Numbered from the stretch's first letter, positions 10,510 to 22,060 are shown. The stretch: 64,000 nt of DNA from Utricularia gibba (GCA_002189035.1 NEEC01000012.1:1364001-1428000); one strand, 5' to 3'. Notes: generated from the sequence alone by a model not told the origin. Made by a program: numbers and translations.

Positions 10510-11420
10510 GAAATGAAATCTTCGTATCAAATAAATTTATAAGTCCTAATCCTTATAAGATACAAATTAAACCCATAATGTAAAGTGGAATTTAGGTTAA
10601 TCACAAGGAGCTGGTGCTTGCAAAGTGTTTTAGCAGATGTAGAATTCAGAATAAATGTTGTTTTTAGTTTAAGCTCAAACTAGCAGTGGTAGGTAAGCTC
10701 AATGCATAAAATCAAATCTCAATGGGAAAGGTAACATATATTAGTATGAGTACAAAGTACTACTAATATGTCTAAAGAGTATGCAGGTGATGTTGTGCTT
10801 AGATGCCTAATTTAATTTGCCATGTTCTTATACTCACAACTCCAAATAACCTAAGTCTATTTAGGTCTTTCATCATGTTTTCAGCTAAGATAGTCCTCGA
10901 TATCATCACCAACTTTGCAATTAGATCTACCCGCATGCAAAGTATATAGAAATATGTCTACCCAGTTCTATCTTAGGCTAATACCTATTGTCCCCGCTTT
11001 GATTTGTGAGTGTACATCTAAATCAAGTAGCTACTTGTCCTCCCCCTTAGATCTATCCAAGAAATGATAGAAACAAATGCTAATAAATAATGACTAATTA
11101 TATTATGAACCCTAGCCCCCACATCACCATTTTATGCCTTAAGACATCCTCTAAGTTTAGCTACTCATGAGTGGAAGGTAAAACATGATATTATTCACAT
11201 AAGATGGTGAAAATAATAGAAACATTGTAAGAAAGTCACTCACAGAAACTTAAAACATTTAAGAAATGAAAAAAAAGTAAAAATAGTTCTAATTCCCGAA
11301 TGCTACTGTTCACTACTCGGAACAGTAGCGTTAAACTAGGTCTTGAAGCTATTCTTTAGGTTGGAGTGCCTCCTTCCCAAGAATCTCCTTCTTCCTCTTG
11401 GTTCGGTGTTCTTCCGCCTC
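10510..11420 (-). repeat. unclassified dispersed repeat, copy A
   Basis: The reverse complement of this interval aligns block by block with about 21140-22060 and with parts of 53160-54970. Shared blocks include a GAACAGTAG segment, a TTTACCTTCCA segment, TTTCTATCATT, an AGTAGCT segment, a CAATAGGTATTAG segment, CTTTGCATGC, and an ATTCCACTT segment near the end. No protein-coding domain is evident. It could be a non-coding LTR-type or other non-autonomous element, but I cannot assign it. Confidence 0.7.
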
Positions 11421-12379
11421 CTTCTCTCCAAAAATATCTTCATTTCTTTTCTTTTCATTTTCCAAGGTCAGTACGCTATTCCAGGCATCTGTATTATTTT
11501 TGGCTTGAACCTACAGATTGCAAGCGGCGATAGTGCACTCATTGGCCTTTCTTTTATGTTGTCCATTCTTCTAAATCTCTGCTTGTATGAAATTCTTGTC
11601 TCCCCCTAATTTCAAAACTTTGTTGCTGAATTAGAAAAGAAGGTTAATAAAACAGAATGAGCTATATCAAAAAATTTAGCTCATTAACATACAAAATCAC
11701 ATGATGTACTAAAAATCATAAAAATAAGTACTTAAAACATGATTCAAAAACATAATTTTCTTATGCAAAAAATAGAAAAAATTGTGTAAAGATCAGCTTG
11801 AATTTCTATTCAAATCATCTAGAATAAAATGTAAATTTTCTAAGATATGGTTCAAATCTTATCTTATTGATAACCTTTGACTAAGTCTTCATTCGGATAA
11901 ATCAAATATTTGCCCACGTAAAGATCAGCTTGAATTTCTTCCAAATTAGGTCAAAATTATAATGAAAAATCATATTACACACTTTTTCTTCAATAAGATT
12001 AAAGTGACATGAAAGATATAAAATTCATCTAAAAACATAGAAAAGCGAAATAAAAAAAATGCAAAACCAAGCTAATATAATCATAACAATATAAATATAC
12101 ATGATACAAAATCACTTATCAAAGTCATAGCAACTTATTTGAGTTCTTTTGATAATTATTTTGTGAGTTCAACCGATTTGTGGTATTTGGTATTTTCGGG
12201 TTTGGGGATGATGAGTACATTGTTGGGTGCAATCGCACATGTATGACTACTAATTTCAGTTATGAGATTTGGAAATGTTGGGTGCAATCGAATTTTGATA
12301 TTTAGTGTTATCAGATTTGTGTCTTCAAATTCAGAGCTTCTTTGTAATTATAGTTTTAATTTGTGTAGGAGGTATTGAT
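11421..12379. other. AT-rich intergenic stretch, no gene seen
   Basis: Nothing recognisable. Two phrases are locally repeated: AAAGATCAGCTTGAATTTCT near 11790 and 11920, and GTTGGGTGCAATCG near 12220 and 12275. Confidence 0.5.
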
Positions 12380-12462
12380 AACATCAAACCATGGATGATC
12401 ATCACCTCAAAAGAACCACCATACTCCAAATCGGAACCTGGAGGAATAAGAAAATCGGGCCA

Positions 12463-13126
12463 CTACCCATCCCGATGATGACCAAGAATTCCGCATGCCG
12501 ATAAGGATTCTTGTGAAAGCATCAGGGCTCGAGACTTGAATCTAACGGAGCACTCACCCAGTCTCCGATATACCTCCCTACGAGATTCATTAGAGGGACG
12601 GAAGTGTCCGAAAAGCTTTACTTTAAAAGGCATGGGGGGCTTAATCGGAAAATTCCACCTGGCCCAAGATGGGGGAGCGACCCAAATGAAAGAAGACCAC
12701 CAGTTATGATGGGTATCAGGAGCTCTAAGGACGAAATCGGGGTGATCTTCAAATCGGCGAAATTGGAAATGAGAAAAACCATGCACGGGGGCGCTTAGCC
12801 TTACGGACGGCAACTTTGAAAAGTTGGAAGAAATCCACCAAAGCCATATTCGGGTCCAAACCCTCCAAATAGAAGAGAAAGGTGGTGAAACAGAATATTG
12901 AGTTGGGGGAAAGACAGAAAAGAGGAACGGAGAACATGTTCAAGCAGAAAGCGGAGACCGCTCTCCAGGTAAGCTATAGGGAACGGAAGGCTGAATCTGG
13001 GAAGGGTCGTTCCCCCGTCCCCCACGGTATATGACTATCCCTGGCAGGACTGACGATGTACTCATCGGGAATCAAATATTTGGTCCAAATGGCGGGGATG
13101 TTCAATTCGCTAGATTTTCTACCCAT
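12463..13126 (-). pseudogene. decayed Transposase_28-like antisense ORF
   Basis: Reading from an ATG at 13126 gives KYLIPDEYIVSPA, then in changing frames LYLAWRAVSAF, CLSPNSIFCFTTFL, GLDPNMALVDFFQLFKV, RAWFFSF and HNWWSSFIWVAPPSW. The LSPNS and FFQLF blocks and the WW...F.V block resemble the plant 'putative gypsy-type transposon' family. At least two frame changes and several stops are present. The biochemical role of this family is unknown. Confidence 0.6.
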
Positions 13127-13826
13127 CGTAGTTGAGGGAGTTAGGAAGTGGGAAAACTAAGAACGAGCAGAAAGAACCCTAGGAGAAAGAGACCCAAAAA
13201 AGGGGGAACCCGAGCCCCCAAAAGACTGAGCGGAAAAGATGAACGGTAGACTGGTACCTTTGAAGACCTCGATCTCCGGTGGGTTTCACGGCGGCAAACG
13301 CGGCGGATGAGCACAACAGAGCTTAGGGAGCACTGAAATCACGCGAGCGAGCCAAGAAGGCAAAGGGGAAAAATGACGGAGAGAACGTCTATTAATAGGG
13401 GAGATATTTGGGAGACGAAACGGTGCGTCGTTTGGAATGCCAGGAATGAGCGGGAAAAAACGTGGCATGCCCAAGAGGTGACGCGTGGCGAGGAAATCGG
13501 TCTGAATCGGCTTGAGGCTCACTCATGAAAAGCGGCAGGCTTGAAATCGGCGTAGTATTAATTATGATTCCCCGATTTGCCCGAAAGGGCCAATATCGAC
13601 AAATCAGAAGGGCTGAATGATGGGGTACAAATCGGGTATAATCAACCGATCTCTGAAAAGCTGCCAAAAGATGTTCTGACAGGATCGCGCCAGCCGACCG
13701 AACGCTGCAGGTCAGAGTCACAGTCTGAAAAGCGGCCGAATTGCGGTAGTGCAGACGGTGATCCTCTGAAAAGCATAATTGTAACGTAGGCACGAAAAGC
13801 AATCACCAACCCTAAAATTCGGGGGC

Positions 13827-14119
13827 TGTCAGTTCGGCCCCTCCTATAAGTAAGATGAATCCTAAGGAGAAAAAGATTGGCTCCCCGAACTTCCCAACCT
13901 GTTTCTTATTTTTGCCACCCCCGTCTAGTGGAAATCTTCTTCGGTGAGCTCTGATAGCTCCGTGGTTTTTCCGTCATTCGGCGGTTTCCATGTAAAAATC
14001 ATCGCTTACTCTTATTTCAACCGAACCAACCGAGAAAAATACAATTAAGTGTGATATTCCCGATTGCACTTATCATCCTAAAATCGGTCCCCCATCGGAC
14101 ATTGATTTTACCCACAACA
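13827..14119 (+). repeat. putative LTR (293 bp) of the gypsy remnant
   Basis: The interval begins TGTCAGTTCGG directly after a G-run (CGGGGGC, polypurine-tract-like) and ends CCCACAACA. A TATA-like CTCCTATAAGTAAG lies 14 bases in. TG...CA ends next to a purine tract fit a 3' LTR. No partner LTR is visible, so the call is inferred. Confidence 0.55.
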
Positions 14120-14605
14120 CCAATAATGTGATAACAATTGATATAGGTATCTGAAAAATATTTGATAGAAAACATGCACATATTTTCTAGATGCTAATAA
14201 TGGTGCATACCTTTTAGACAATGATAACATTAGAATATGTACCTCAACCTCAAAAATACAAAGATGACATTTCAACTACTAACATCGTTCATAATAACAT
14301 ATCATATACTACTACGTGATTTGGGGAATATTCATCTTCACACCAAATTTATGAACATCTTCCTCTACAAACCAATTTAGAAGCATCTATGAAATCATCA
14401 CTCACTATTATTCAAAAGTATGTATCCCATCCATTCCTATCACTTTCCTTTAAAAAATTTCAAATTCATCCCTGCATATCTATAATCAAGAAGAATTTAA
14501 TGCAAATTGATGTTGAGAATAACACTTTCTAACATTTAGAAAAACCTTATTGTTATAAACTTATTCTGCCCGAATAGCACCAGATTGTTAAGAATTTTCT
14601 CATCA

Positions 14606-14898
14606 CTTCCCAACAAATCGCAAAACCTTACGGAAACCCAACAATGCTTGCAGTTGCCGGACAACTAAAGAGTAGGGCTTCGCTTCAAAAAGGATATTGA
14701 AAAAACTGAGCAAGCAGAGACAAAAGAAATTCAAATACAAACAGCAGACCGAATCGATGGCAAAGAAATTGCGAGTGTTGAATGGATGAGAGAGGGTAGG
14801 GTTCCCCTCCAAACTATTCTAGTGAAAATTGATTATTCTTCTTATACAGTTCGAACTATCTATGGGGCATTAGACATAAATTTGGATTTCTTTTAAGC
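14606..14898 (+). pseudogene. rps3: plastid rps3 3' part
   Basis: The translation gives [20 protein letters not shown], then after a frame change [38 protein letters not shown] and [18 protein letters not shown]. This is the C-terminal half of plastid ribosomal protein S3, with one frameshift and stops near 14695. It opens a block collinear with the plastid operon rps3, rpl16, rpl14, rps8, infA, rpl36, rps11. The N-terminal half is absent. Confidence 0.92.
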
Positions 14899-14962
14899 AA
14901 TAAGAAAACTTTAATTCTATAGGTTTGAATAAAAATTTAATTCCCTTTTTATAATATAGTTG

Positions 14963-15005
14963 CTATGCTTTGTGTGTGTTGGTTTTCTAGGATCAGTGAT
15001 TTAAA
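14963..15005 (+). pseudogene. possible rpl16 exon 1 and intron start
   Basis: A segment reading ATGCTTTGTGTGTG then GGTTTTCTAGGATC resembles the very short first exon of plastid rpl16 and its group II intron 5' end. It lies right after rps3, where rpl16 belongs. The rest of rpl16 is not recognisable. Confidence 0.35.
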
Positions 15006-15309
15006 AAGACCAATCCAACAGTATAAAAACCTACCGATTACTTTGTATTATCTCAATCTAAAGAATCAGCCAAGATATCATAATCAGTCGCATGTTTCAA
15101 GCAATTGAAAAAAAACTTTAATTCTAAGATGAAATTGAAAGAAAAATAAAGATGTCAGGTGCGGATAACTGAAAAAATGAGAGTAAAAAAATTATCAATA
15201 TGTGAGATTTAGGATGGAAAAAAACAAACAAATAAAACATAAATAATATTATCCACATTGAAAAATTAACTAGCCATGTCACCGGTGTAATTCTTCCTAT
15301 CAGTAAAAG

Positions 15310-15463
15310 GTGATGATAAGATATTTTGAGAATGCCACCAATGTGACTGATTAAGAAGGAAACCCAAAAGGGACTCGAATTTCTGGTGCGCTCTCTAGGG
15401 AGGGAATTAAGACAATTCAATATTACCAAAAGAGTTTCATTATCATGTGAAATAAGTAATATC
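15310..15463 (+). pseudogene. rpl14: plastid rpl14 3' fragment
   Basis: The translation includes ENATNVTD, EGNPKGTRISGALSRE and, one frame over, ELRQFNITKRVSLSCE. This is the C-terminus of ribosomal protein L14. A stop and a one-base frame change are present. I could not convincingly find rps8, which should lie between here and infA. Confidence 0.85.
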
Positions 15464-15844
15464 TTTTCTTGGGGTATATGAAAGAAATCGATTAATTTAT
15501 GGATACTCAGCTTGAGACTGCAATCAACCAATGCGGATACAGAGGTGCACACAAATAAGAGCTGTGGAGGATCATTCAATTACTAATATTTTGACTGATG
15601 CGTTTAGGCGGTTTGTTAGGATAGAACAATGTCCTTCCTCATGTTTTTTTTACCATGCTACAAACACTATTTTGAATGATGATTGAATACAAGCATTTTT
15701 GAAATCAATCTGATCAAAACCATAGAAACATTGTGTAAAATATATGGTAACCCTCCTCTTTTTCTATGCAAATGGCCTCCAAAAGATCCTCCTATTTATT
15801 GTTTCATCTCCATTACCTCATACTTCAAGGAAGCTTTCTCTGAA

Positions 15845-16062
15845 ATGAAAGAGCAAGAATGGATTCATGAAGGTTTAACCACTGAATCACTTCCCAATGG
15901 GATGTTTCCAGTTCGGTTAGACAATGAAAATGTGATACTGTTAGAAGAACTGACAGTAGTTTTATATGGATACTCTCAAAAGATAAGTAAAAATTCAAGT
16001 GAGTCATTATGATTCCATCAAATGACATATTGTGTATCCACTTTAAAATAAGGATTTGAAAA
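15845..16062 (+). pseudogene. infA: plastid infA (translation initiation factor IF-1) pseudogene
   Basis: Starting at an ATG, the reading gives [20 protein letters not shown] and [12 protein letters not shown], then a degraded middle ([10 protein letters not shown]), then after a frame change YDSIK, HIVYPL and NKDLK. The N-terminal 30 codons are nearly intact IF-1. An upstream in-frame extension exists but shows no clear transit peptide, and the C-terminal half carries stops. This is therefore a decayed insert rather than a functional nuclear infA. The ancestor's plastome had infA, which many eudicot plastomes have lost. Confidence 0.92.
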
Positions 16063-16146
16063 TTTAGGTGATTTTTTTTCAAGATTAATTAAAAATATGA
16101 ATAAAAACTTTCAATTAAAAAAAATAGATTTAGAGGTATGACAACT

Positions 16147-16259
16147 ATGAAATAAAAGTTTCCATTCGCAAAATTTGTAACAAATGTCAACTAATACATT
16201 GGAGTAGTCGAATTATAGTAATTTGTTCCAACTCCAAACATTAACAGAGACAAGGATAA
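16147..16259 (+). pseudogene. rpl36: plastid rpl36 pseudogene
   Basis: Apart from an extra base after the second codon, the reading gives [19 protein letters not shown] and [11 protein letters not shown] then QRQG and a stop. This is the 37-residue L36 protein with its CxxC pair. The frame has a one-base insertion and one stop. It directly follows infA, as in the plastid operon. Confidence 0.92.
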
Positions 16260-16263
16260 TAAA

Positions 16264-16470
16264 ATTGGCTAAAGAGTTCCCTGTACAAAGAAATCAACTT
16301 TCACACAAAATGGATATATCCATTGATTTCTGACTCTTATTTATGAGATAATAGAATATTGCAAAAACTATACTGAGAACTCGTTCACGTATTGGTTTAC
16401 ATAAGAGTACACATACAATATCAAAAGGGTTATTCAACCGAATTTCAATAATACCATTATCTCATGAGGG
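16264..16470 (+). pseudogene. rps11: plastid rps11 5' fragment
   Basis: A near-start (ATTGGCTAAAG) is followed by degraded sequence with SRIGLHKSTHTISKG and then, one frame over, VIQPNFNNTIIS. These match the N-terminal third of ribosomal protein S11. It is the last recognisable gene in this plastid block. rpoA, which should follow, is not seen. Confidence 0.75.
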
Positions 16471-17929
16471 ACGAATGCACTTGAAGACGAAATTCATTCC
16501 AAGTCGGAGGGAAAAAGACTAGGTGGACTGTTGCACTGACTTTTAGAAGATCCAGGTCCAAATTGTTTAAATGATTCTATGAAATTCAATTAGACTTTAA
16601 TAGAATGATAAATCTAAGCTTAGGCCTAATATGTCTGATAAGGTAATGATAATTGAGCAAAAGTTCAAATGGTTTGAACCTTGAGTGTTTCCAAAACTGT
16701 GTAAATAGAAAGAGAAATCATAGTATTGAATTGGTAGATGTACCTATTTACAATATATTTTTTTAATCACATCTCATTCTCCCGTGTGTGTTGCTCTTGC
16801 TCCATAACTTGTACAGCATCTGCTATAAGTCTCCAAGCCCATCCATTTTTTATGAAAAGATCCAAAATGTAAAAAGAAAATGAAATCATCTAACATATCA
16901 AGGCTCTCTGGGAGTGCTTTTCTGAAAAACAACTCATCAACACTTCTGTTTTCAAGTCAACAAATCCAAAGAAAGTAGAATATCACAATACTTGATGCAG
17001 CCATCATTGAAAAATCATATGTTTTTTGAACATCATCTTCATTTGCATTTCCACATCCTTTATTCCTCATCATCAATGAGTGATACCTAAATAATCAATA
17101 TATATATGCAAACAATGAAACTAACTACATATAGTCATGTTTCAAAAAATTGGGAGCTGGTCTCTAGGTGCCTGGTACGTTTTCTGGGTACTGTCGTTTG
17201 TGGCTCTTCTTCACCACCCAAGCTTCATTTTTGGTTGCTATCCTTGATACATTTTGGATCTGATCTTCGTTGAACTCATGTTTGTGAATAGTTTCAGCAA
17301 TCATATATGGCACTGCAATCCATGTGTTCAGGTGCTTCGGCTAAATTGCAGGGATCTACATGTAACGCACCATTGTGGAATTCCTTTTCTAGTATTCTAT
17401 TTTTAATTAGTTCCAAATACTATTTTTGTGGATCTACATCCTGTGCGTAGCCATTTTCTATTTCAAGGCTCTTTGGAAGTCCAACTTGATCTAATAAATT
17501 AAAACCCTCCATATCACAAGGCTCAGCTCATTTTTCGGCCTATCAAAAATATTGAGTTAGCTTCTAATATAAACTAATTGAAATAGCAATGTGGGATTGC
17601 CAACCCCTTCTCCAATATAATATTCCAACAAGGGTTTCTAGGGTTAAAAGTGAAAGTTAAGTACAATGCATCATTAACTTCCCTGTTGCATGCAATTACG
17701 ATGCATTTATTCTTCCCAAAAAAAATTCATTAATGGCATACGTTCACCTATACTTTCTACCATAAATGCTGCAGAGACACTATATTGGCGAACACCCAAT
17801 ACCTCGACATTGTCTGGATTCTCATCTGTCACTGACAGGTAGGATTGTATCATCAAATGTGGAGACAGAGCTTCCAAATGATAGTTTGAATTCATGTATT
17901 ATCATCATAGATTTGTGAATTCCTTTTCC
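16471..17929 (-). other. decayed coding-like sequence of unknown family
   Basis: Between stops, the minus strand shows coding-like stretches: SVTDENPDNVEVLGVRQYS and AFMVESIGERMPLMN near 17710-17840, and WIAVPYMIAETIHKHEFNED with QIQNVSRIATKNEAWVVKK near 17210-17330. A further stretch near 16900-17090 reads like protein in broken frames. I do not recognise a family. It could be the downstream part of a transposon whose gag lies at 17930-18343, or a host retrocopy. Confidence 0.3.
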
Positions 17930-18343
17930 TTTTTGTCCTCAATGACTGAAAATTCGTCTACCAAAACTTCCCAAGTTTCCTTTGATGTGCTGCAAGTGAT
18001 GATATGGTCATATGGGTCTCCGTCCACAGCTTCGGGCCAAGAGTTTTTTTTCTTCCCATTTTACAGCAGCAACATCATCACCTTCTGTAAAGGTAGGGTA
18101 AGTTGATACAACTTCCCAAAGCTTCAGCATCTTGAAATGGTTGACCATTTTTGCTACCCATCTTGTATATATTTTGCCATTGAATGTAGGTGGTGGAAGT
18201 GAGTTGGAGTTTAGACTAGTCATCCTTCTTATAGAATCCTGCAAAACAGAGGTAGGTTTAAAACAATTTAGGCTTATGTGTGAGTTGTCGTGGCCTTTGC
18301 AGATGTTTGTTGTGAAGTTATTTCTAAGGGATTTCTTCAACAT
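17930..18343 (-). pseudogene. copia-type gag fragment
   Basis: The minus-strand translation has LPPPTFNGKIYTRWVAKMVN and LKLWEVV, then, after a frame change, SKETWEVLVDEF. These match the DUF4219/UBN2 gag region of plant copia elements. No integrase or RT is recognisable next to it. Confidence 0.72.
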
Positions 18344-19512
18344 CCCATAGCTGCCACCATGAAAGGAGACATGTAGCTCACTATCTTGGAGCTTAAATGG
18401 CTGGATTTTGTAGAACCAAAAAATTGTTTTTGAGAAGTTTACAGGTTACATATTGATAGTTATGATTCTAACGGTAAAAAATGTAGCCATTGCCTTTTGA
18501 AGTCCATTCCTAGTTGTGGTGATGGGCTGTTTCATCAAACCTTCTTTCTCTCACTTTTGGTCTCTCAACTCCAGCCCCATATGACTTGGCCCAACTTTTA
18601 ATCCAACTCTTTACCTGATGTCATATTCATCTCCTTCCGGCAGGGTTCATCTTCCTCCAATGATTTTGCCAAGTGGAGCTGAATTGTCTCTTCATACTCC
18701 AACAAAATGGAATCTATTGATTCAAAATCTCATAAAAGATTGACTAATATGGTATGTTTCTAGTTTGCATTTTTTCCCCAAATATTCCAGAATGCAATAG
18801 ACGATGGAATACAGTAGTGTGAAGTTTGGTGGGCATTGTCTAGGACAGCTATTAGGTGAACAGTGATTACTTATGATTCCGGCTTCATGGATGCAAGTTG
18901 TAGCCTGCGATCTCAAACAACACAGTCAATGTATCTAATAGCAGTTTGCATTTCTACTATTAAGAATTCAATTTTGGAGAATTCATTTTTTGTATTTTAT
19001 TGGTCGAAATGGGGGATATCTCGATTGTGGGAGAGAATAGAGAAAATCTCATTTGATCCAAAATATCTCACAAGTACTTGGGAATACCAATAGACATGAA
19101 TTAAAAGAAAAAGGTATAGCTAAGTACTCTATTTATTTCACTTTTCATGCGGAAACCTAATAATGGAATAATATTATTTTATTATTTTTAAAATATTATT
19201 TTTATAAGATTCATTTTATAGCTATAACAATATCCATATGATATAACAATTTCAAAAAAAAATTCAATTTCTACAAATAAGTCCTACTAATCTCCACATT
19301 TCTTCATAGAAATGTTCCCAATCGCCATTGCGCATTGGCACTCATCGAATATTGAATAAATTTGCTTCTCTTTATTATTATCAATAAAATAGAAAAATAA
19401 TCAAAAGTAATCCATTGAACAAAAATGTACATAAGATAGTCATAGTCTACTCTTTCCCAATGCAATAAAGTTACATAGTGCCCTTTTTTTTTTTGAGAAA
19501 GGGATATTTTTA
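18344..19512. other. intergenic stretch, no gene recognised
   Basis: AT-rich sequence without a recognisable gene. Psb-type plastid similarity begins only at 19513. Confidence 0.5.
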
Positions 19513-20008
19513 ATGAGTTTTCCATGGTATCATATTCATACCATTGTATTCAATGACCCTGGCTGGTTACTCTATGTTCATATAATGCATACCGTTCTAG
19601 TTGCTCGTTTGGTGAGCTGGATGGCTTTGTATGAATTAGCAGTTTTCATTCTTGTGATCCTGTCTGAAGACAGGGTATGTTACATTGTACCCTGCATGAC
19701 TTGTTTTGGAATAACAATTTCGTGGCGGAGATTGGATTATCACAGAAGGGACTGTAATGAATCCTGGGATTTGGGGTTACGAAGGTGTAGCTGGGACTCA
19801 TTTTGTGTTTTCTGCCTTATGCTTTTTGGCATCTATATGGCAGGACAGCTATTGGGATGTACAACTCTTTCGTGACGAACCCACTGCAAAACATGATTTG
19901 GATTTGCTCACAACCTTTGTAATTTATTCATTTCACATCTGTGCGACTTGCTTTGGTTTTGGTGTATTTTATCTGGCAGGTTTGTATGGCCCTGAAATAT
20001 GGGTGTGA
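19513..20008 (+). pseudogene. psbB: plastid psbB (CP47) 5' fragment
   Basis: Starting from an ATG, the translation has [24 protein letters not shown] and MALYELAVF. After frame changes it has [33 protein letters not shown] and [19 protein letters not shown]. This is the first third of PsbB, the CP47 core antenna protein of photosystem II. Similarity ends abruptly at 20008, so the insert is truncated. Relative to rps11 in the block to the left, its orientation is opposite to plastome order, so it is a separate insertion or a rearranged piece. Confidence 0.92.
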
Positions 20009-21139
20009 GATATCTCATTTTAAGCACTTGGATAAAAAAAAAAAAACAATTGAGCAACAAATAACTATAAGAGGAAGAGCAAATACTTCCCAACGCTAGG
20101 AAATGACTGATGGTTTAAAATGGTGAAGATAGATATAAGCTTTATTGGAATTAGGAAGAGAAAATATTTGAAAGAAAAATATTCTGGAGGCAGCACAACT
20201 TGTGGAAAACATGCGGAATCTGATAACAATGAATTGAGTGAGTAGTATGTGTGCTTGATAGAGATATAGTACTAAAATCACAAAACTTTGTAGGGAATGA
20301 TGAGTTTGAATATCTACTCTATATTTTACTTGCAAATTTGTGTTTATGTGACTGACTCTATATCTGATGATTTTTTTTATGCTGCTCGATAATAACTCTT
20401 CATAAACATAATAGGTAAAACCTTTTGAGTGTTCATTATATTTCAAAAATAATTTATTGCTTTACAGATGTGTGACTTAATAGGAACATGACATCAAAGT
20501 TTGAGTTCAGTAAGATATAAATTTTGGAGTTGACATAATGGTATCATAACAATAATGGGTAGTTCATGGGTGTGTAAATTTGTTATGTGTGAATATGCTT
20601 GCCTGAGATTATTTATGTCCAAGGAACATGCCTCAAAAATATGTGACTAGGCCGATCAACATAGTGCGCTAGAAAGGAATGAGCAGGGAGATAGAATGAG
20701 GGGAATGGAAGCATCATAATTTGGTAGCTTGGTATCTGATGGCACACGTTTTCTCAACATTTATAATGTAAAATTATTGTGTTTTGCTGTAGTTTAGGTT
20801 AGATTTAAGAGGTTTTTCATTATTTATGTGTTGCTTACGCTAATTTTGTGTATATGCTGAAAAGTGGACTAAATCTTTTGATTTAGTCCATCACTTCGTT
20901 ACTAATATTTAATTAAGTACGGCAAGAGGATTCACATCAAATCAAACTCACAAATGTGTGGAATAAGTAGAAAAGGGCATAACATCCGAAGATAGACAAA
21001 AAGTATTGTTCTGCCACCTGTAGTCTATAAGTTCAAACTAAAAATAGTACTAGTGTCAGGAATAGCACATTAGAGTAAAGGAGGGGTGATATTTTCCAAA
21101 GAAGAGAGAAAACAAAGAGAGAGATGCCACAGCATAGGA
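20009..21139. other. intergenic stretch, no gene recognised
   Basis: About 1.1 kb with no coding signal I can support. Confidence 0.5.
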
Positions 21140-22060
21140 GCTTCATCAACAGCAGACACACAGAAGCTCTTCCAACACCAAGAACATTGAACTAGAGGGA
21201 AGAACAAATGTGATCTTCTAGAGAAGAACCTCCAACGTGAAGAACGAACATCAAGACTCAGTCCAACACTATTATTCCAAGTTGTGAACAGTAGTAGATA
21301 GAAATCAGAACCATTTCTGCTTTACTTTTATTTGTTGAACGTTTTTAGATTTTTGTGACCAACTCTTTCACGATATTTTTGACATTTTTACTGTTTTATC
21401 TTAATGTTATCAAGTTTTACCTTCCAAGTATGAATAACTAAAACATTAGAGATGCTTTAAGATAAAGCATGATGGTATGGGCCTAGAGTTAATAATGGAA
21501 TTTATATTTGTTTCTTAATTCTTTTTTCTATCATTCTATAGGTAAATTTAAGAGGAGAAACAAGTAGCTTCATAACTCAGATACTTGATTTAGAGGTAGA
21601 CCAACAAATCAAAGTGTGAACAGTAGGTATTAGTTCAGGATAAAACCAATAGAACCAAATAGACCTAATTTTATAGACTTTGCATGCAAGTAGACGTAAT
21701 TGCAATGTTGGTGATGAAATTGAGGACTATATGAGCCGAAAACATAATGAATGACATGGATAAATTTAGGTTGTTTAGAGTTGTGAGTATAGGAGACCCT
21801 TAAGATATCTTAATCTTACTTTGTATTAGAACTAGTATTTATTATTTCCAGCATTGACACTTAAACTTGTTTATTGAACTAACTTACTACTTTTAGTTTG
21901 AGCTTAGATTAAGAACTAGTGTTATTCTGAAACCTGTATCTACTGAAACACTTAACAAGTATAAGTTCTTTGTGATCAATCCCGAATTCCACTTAATATT
22001 TTGTATTTAAATTTGTATTTTGTGAGGATTAGAACTTACTTAATATAAATATTTGAGTTC
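21140..22060 (+). repeat. unclassified dispersed repeat, copy B
   Basis: This is the plus-strand counterpart of the repeat at 10510-11420. It carries the same ordered blocks: GAACAGTAGTAG near 21290, TTTTACCTTCCA near 21415, TTTCTATCATT near 21525, GTAGGTATTAG near 21620, CTTTGCATGCAAGTAG near 21680, TTGTGAGTATA near 21780 and ATTCCACTTAATATTT near 21985. No ORF is evident. Confidence 0.7.

Larger units (their letters stand above)
12380..14119 (+). mobile_element. Ty3/gypsy remnant: antisense ORF plus one LTR
   Basis: This GC-richer island stands out from its AT-rich surroundings. It holds a decayed minus-strand ORF of the 'putative gypsy-type transposon' (Transposase_28-like) family and, to its right, a 293-bp interval with LTR features on the plus strand. 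An extra ORF antisense to the element, between pol and the 3' LTR, is known from the Tat group of plant Ty3/gypsy elements. I infer the 3' end of such an element in plus orientation. The left boundary is approximate and no pol is visible. Confidence 0.65.

Noticed and set aside
11343-11609. 88-codon hydrophobic open frame on plus
   Set aside because: Part of it lies inside the dispersed repeat (copy A) on the opposite strand, and it resembles no membrane protein family I know.
15683-15844. In-frame extension upstream of infA as a possible plastid transit peptide
   Set aside because: The 54 codons are not rich in Ser/Thr or basic residues at the start as a transit peptide would be. The downstream infA frame is broken and flanked by other plastid genes in operon order.
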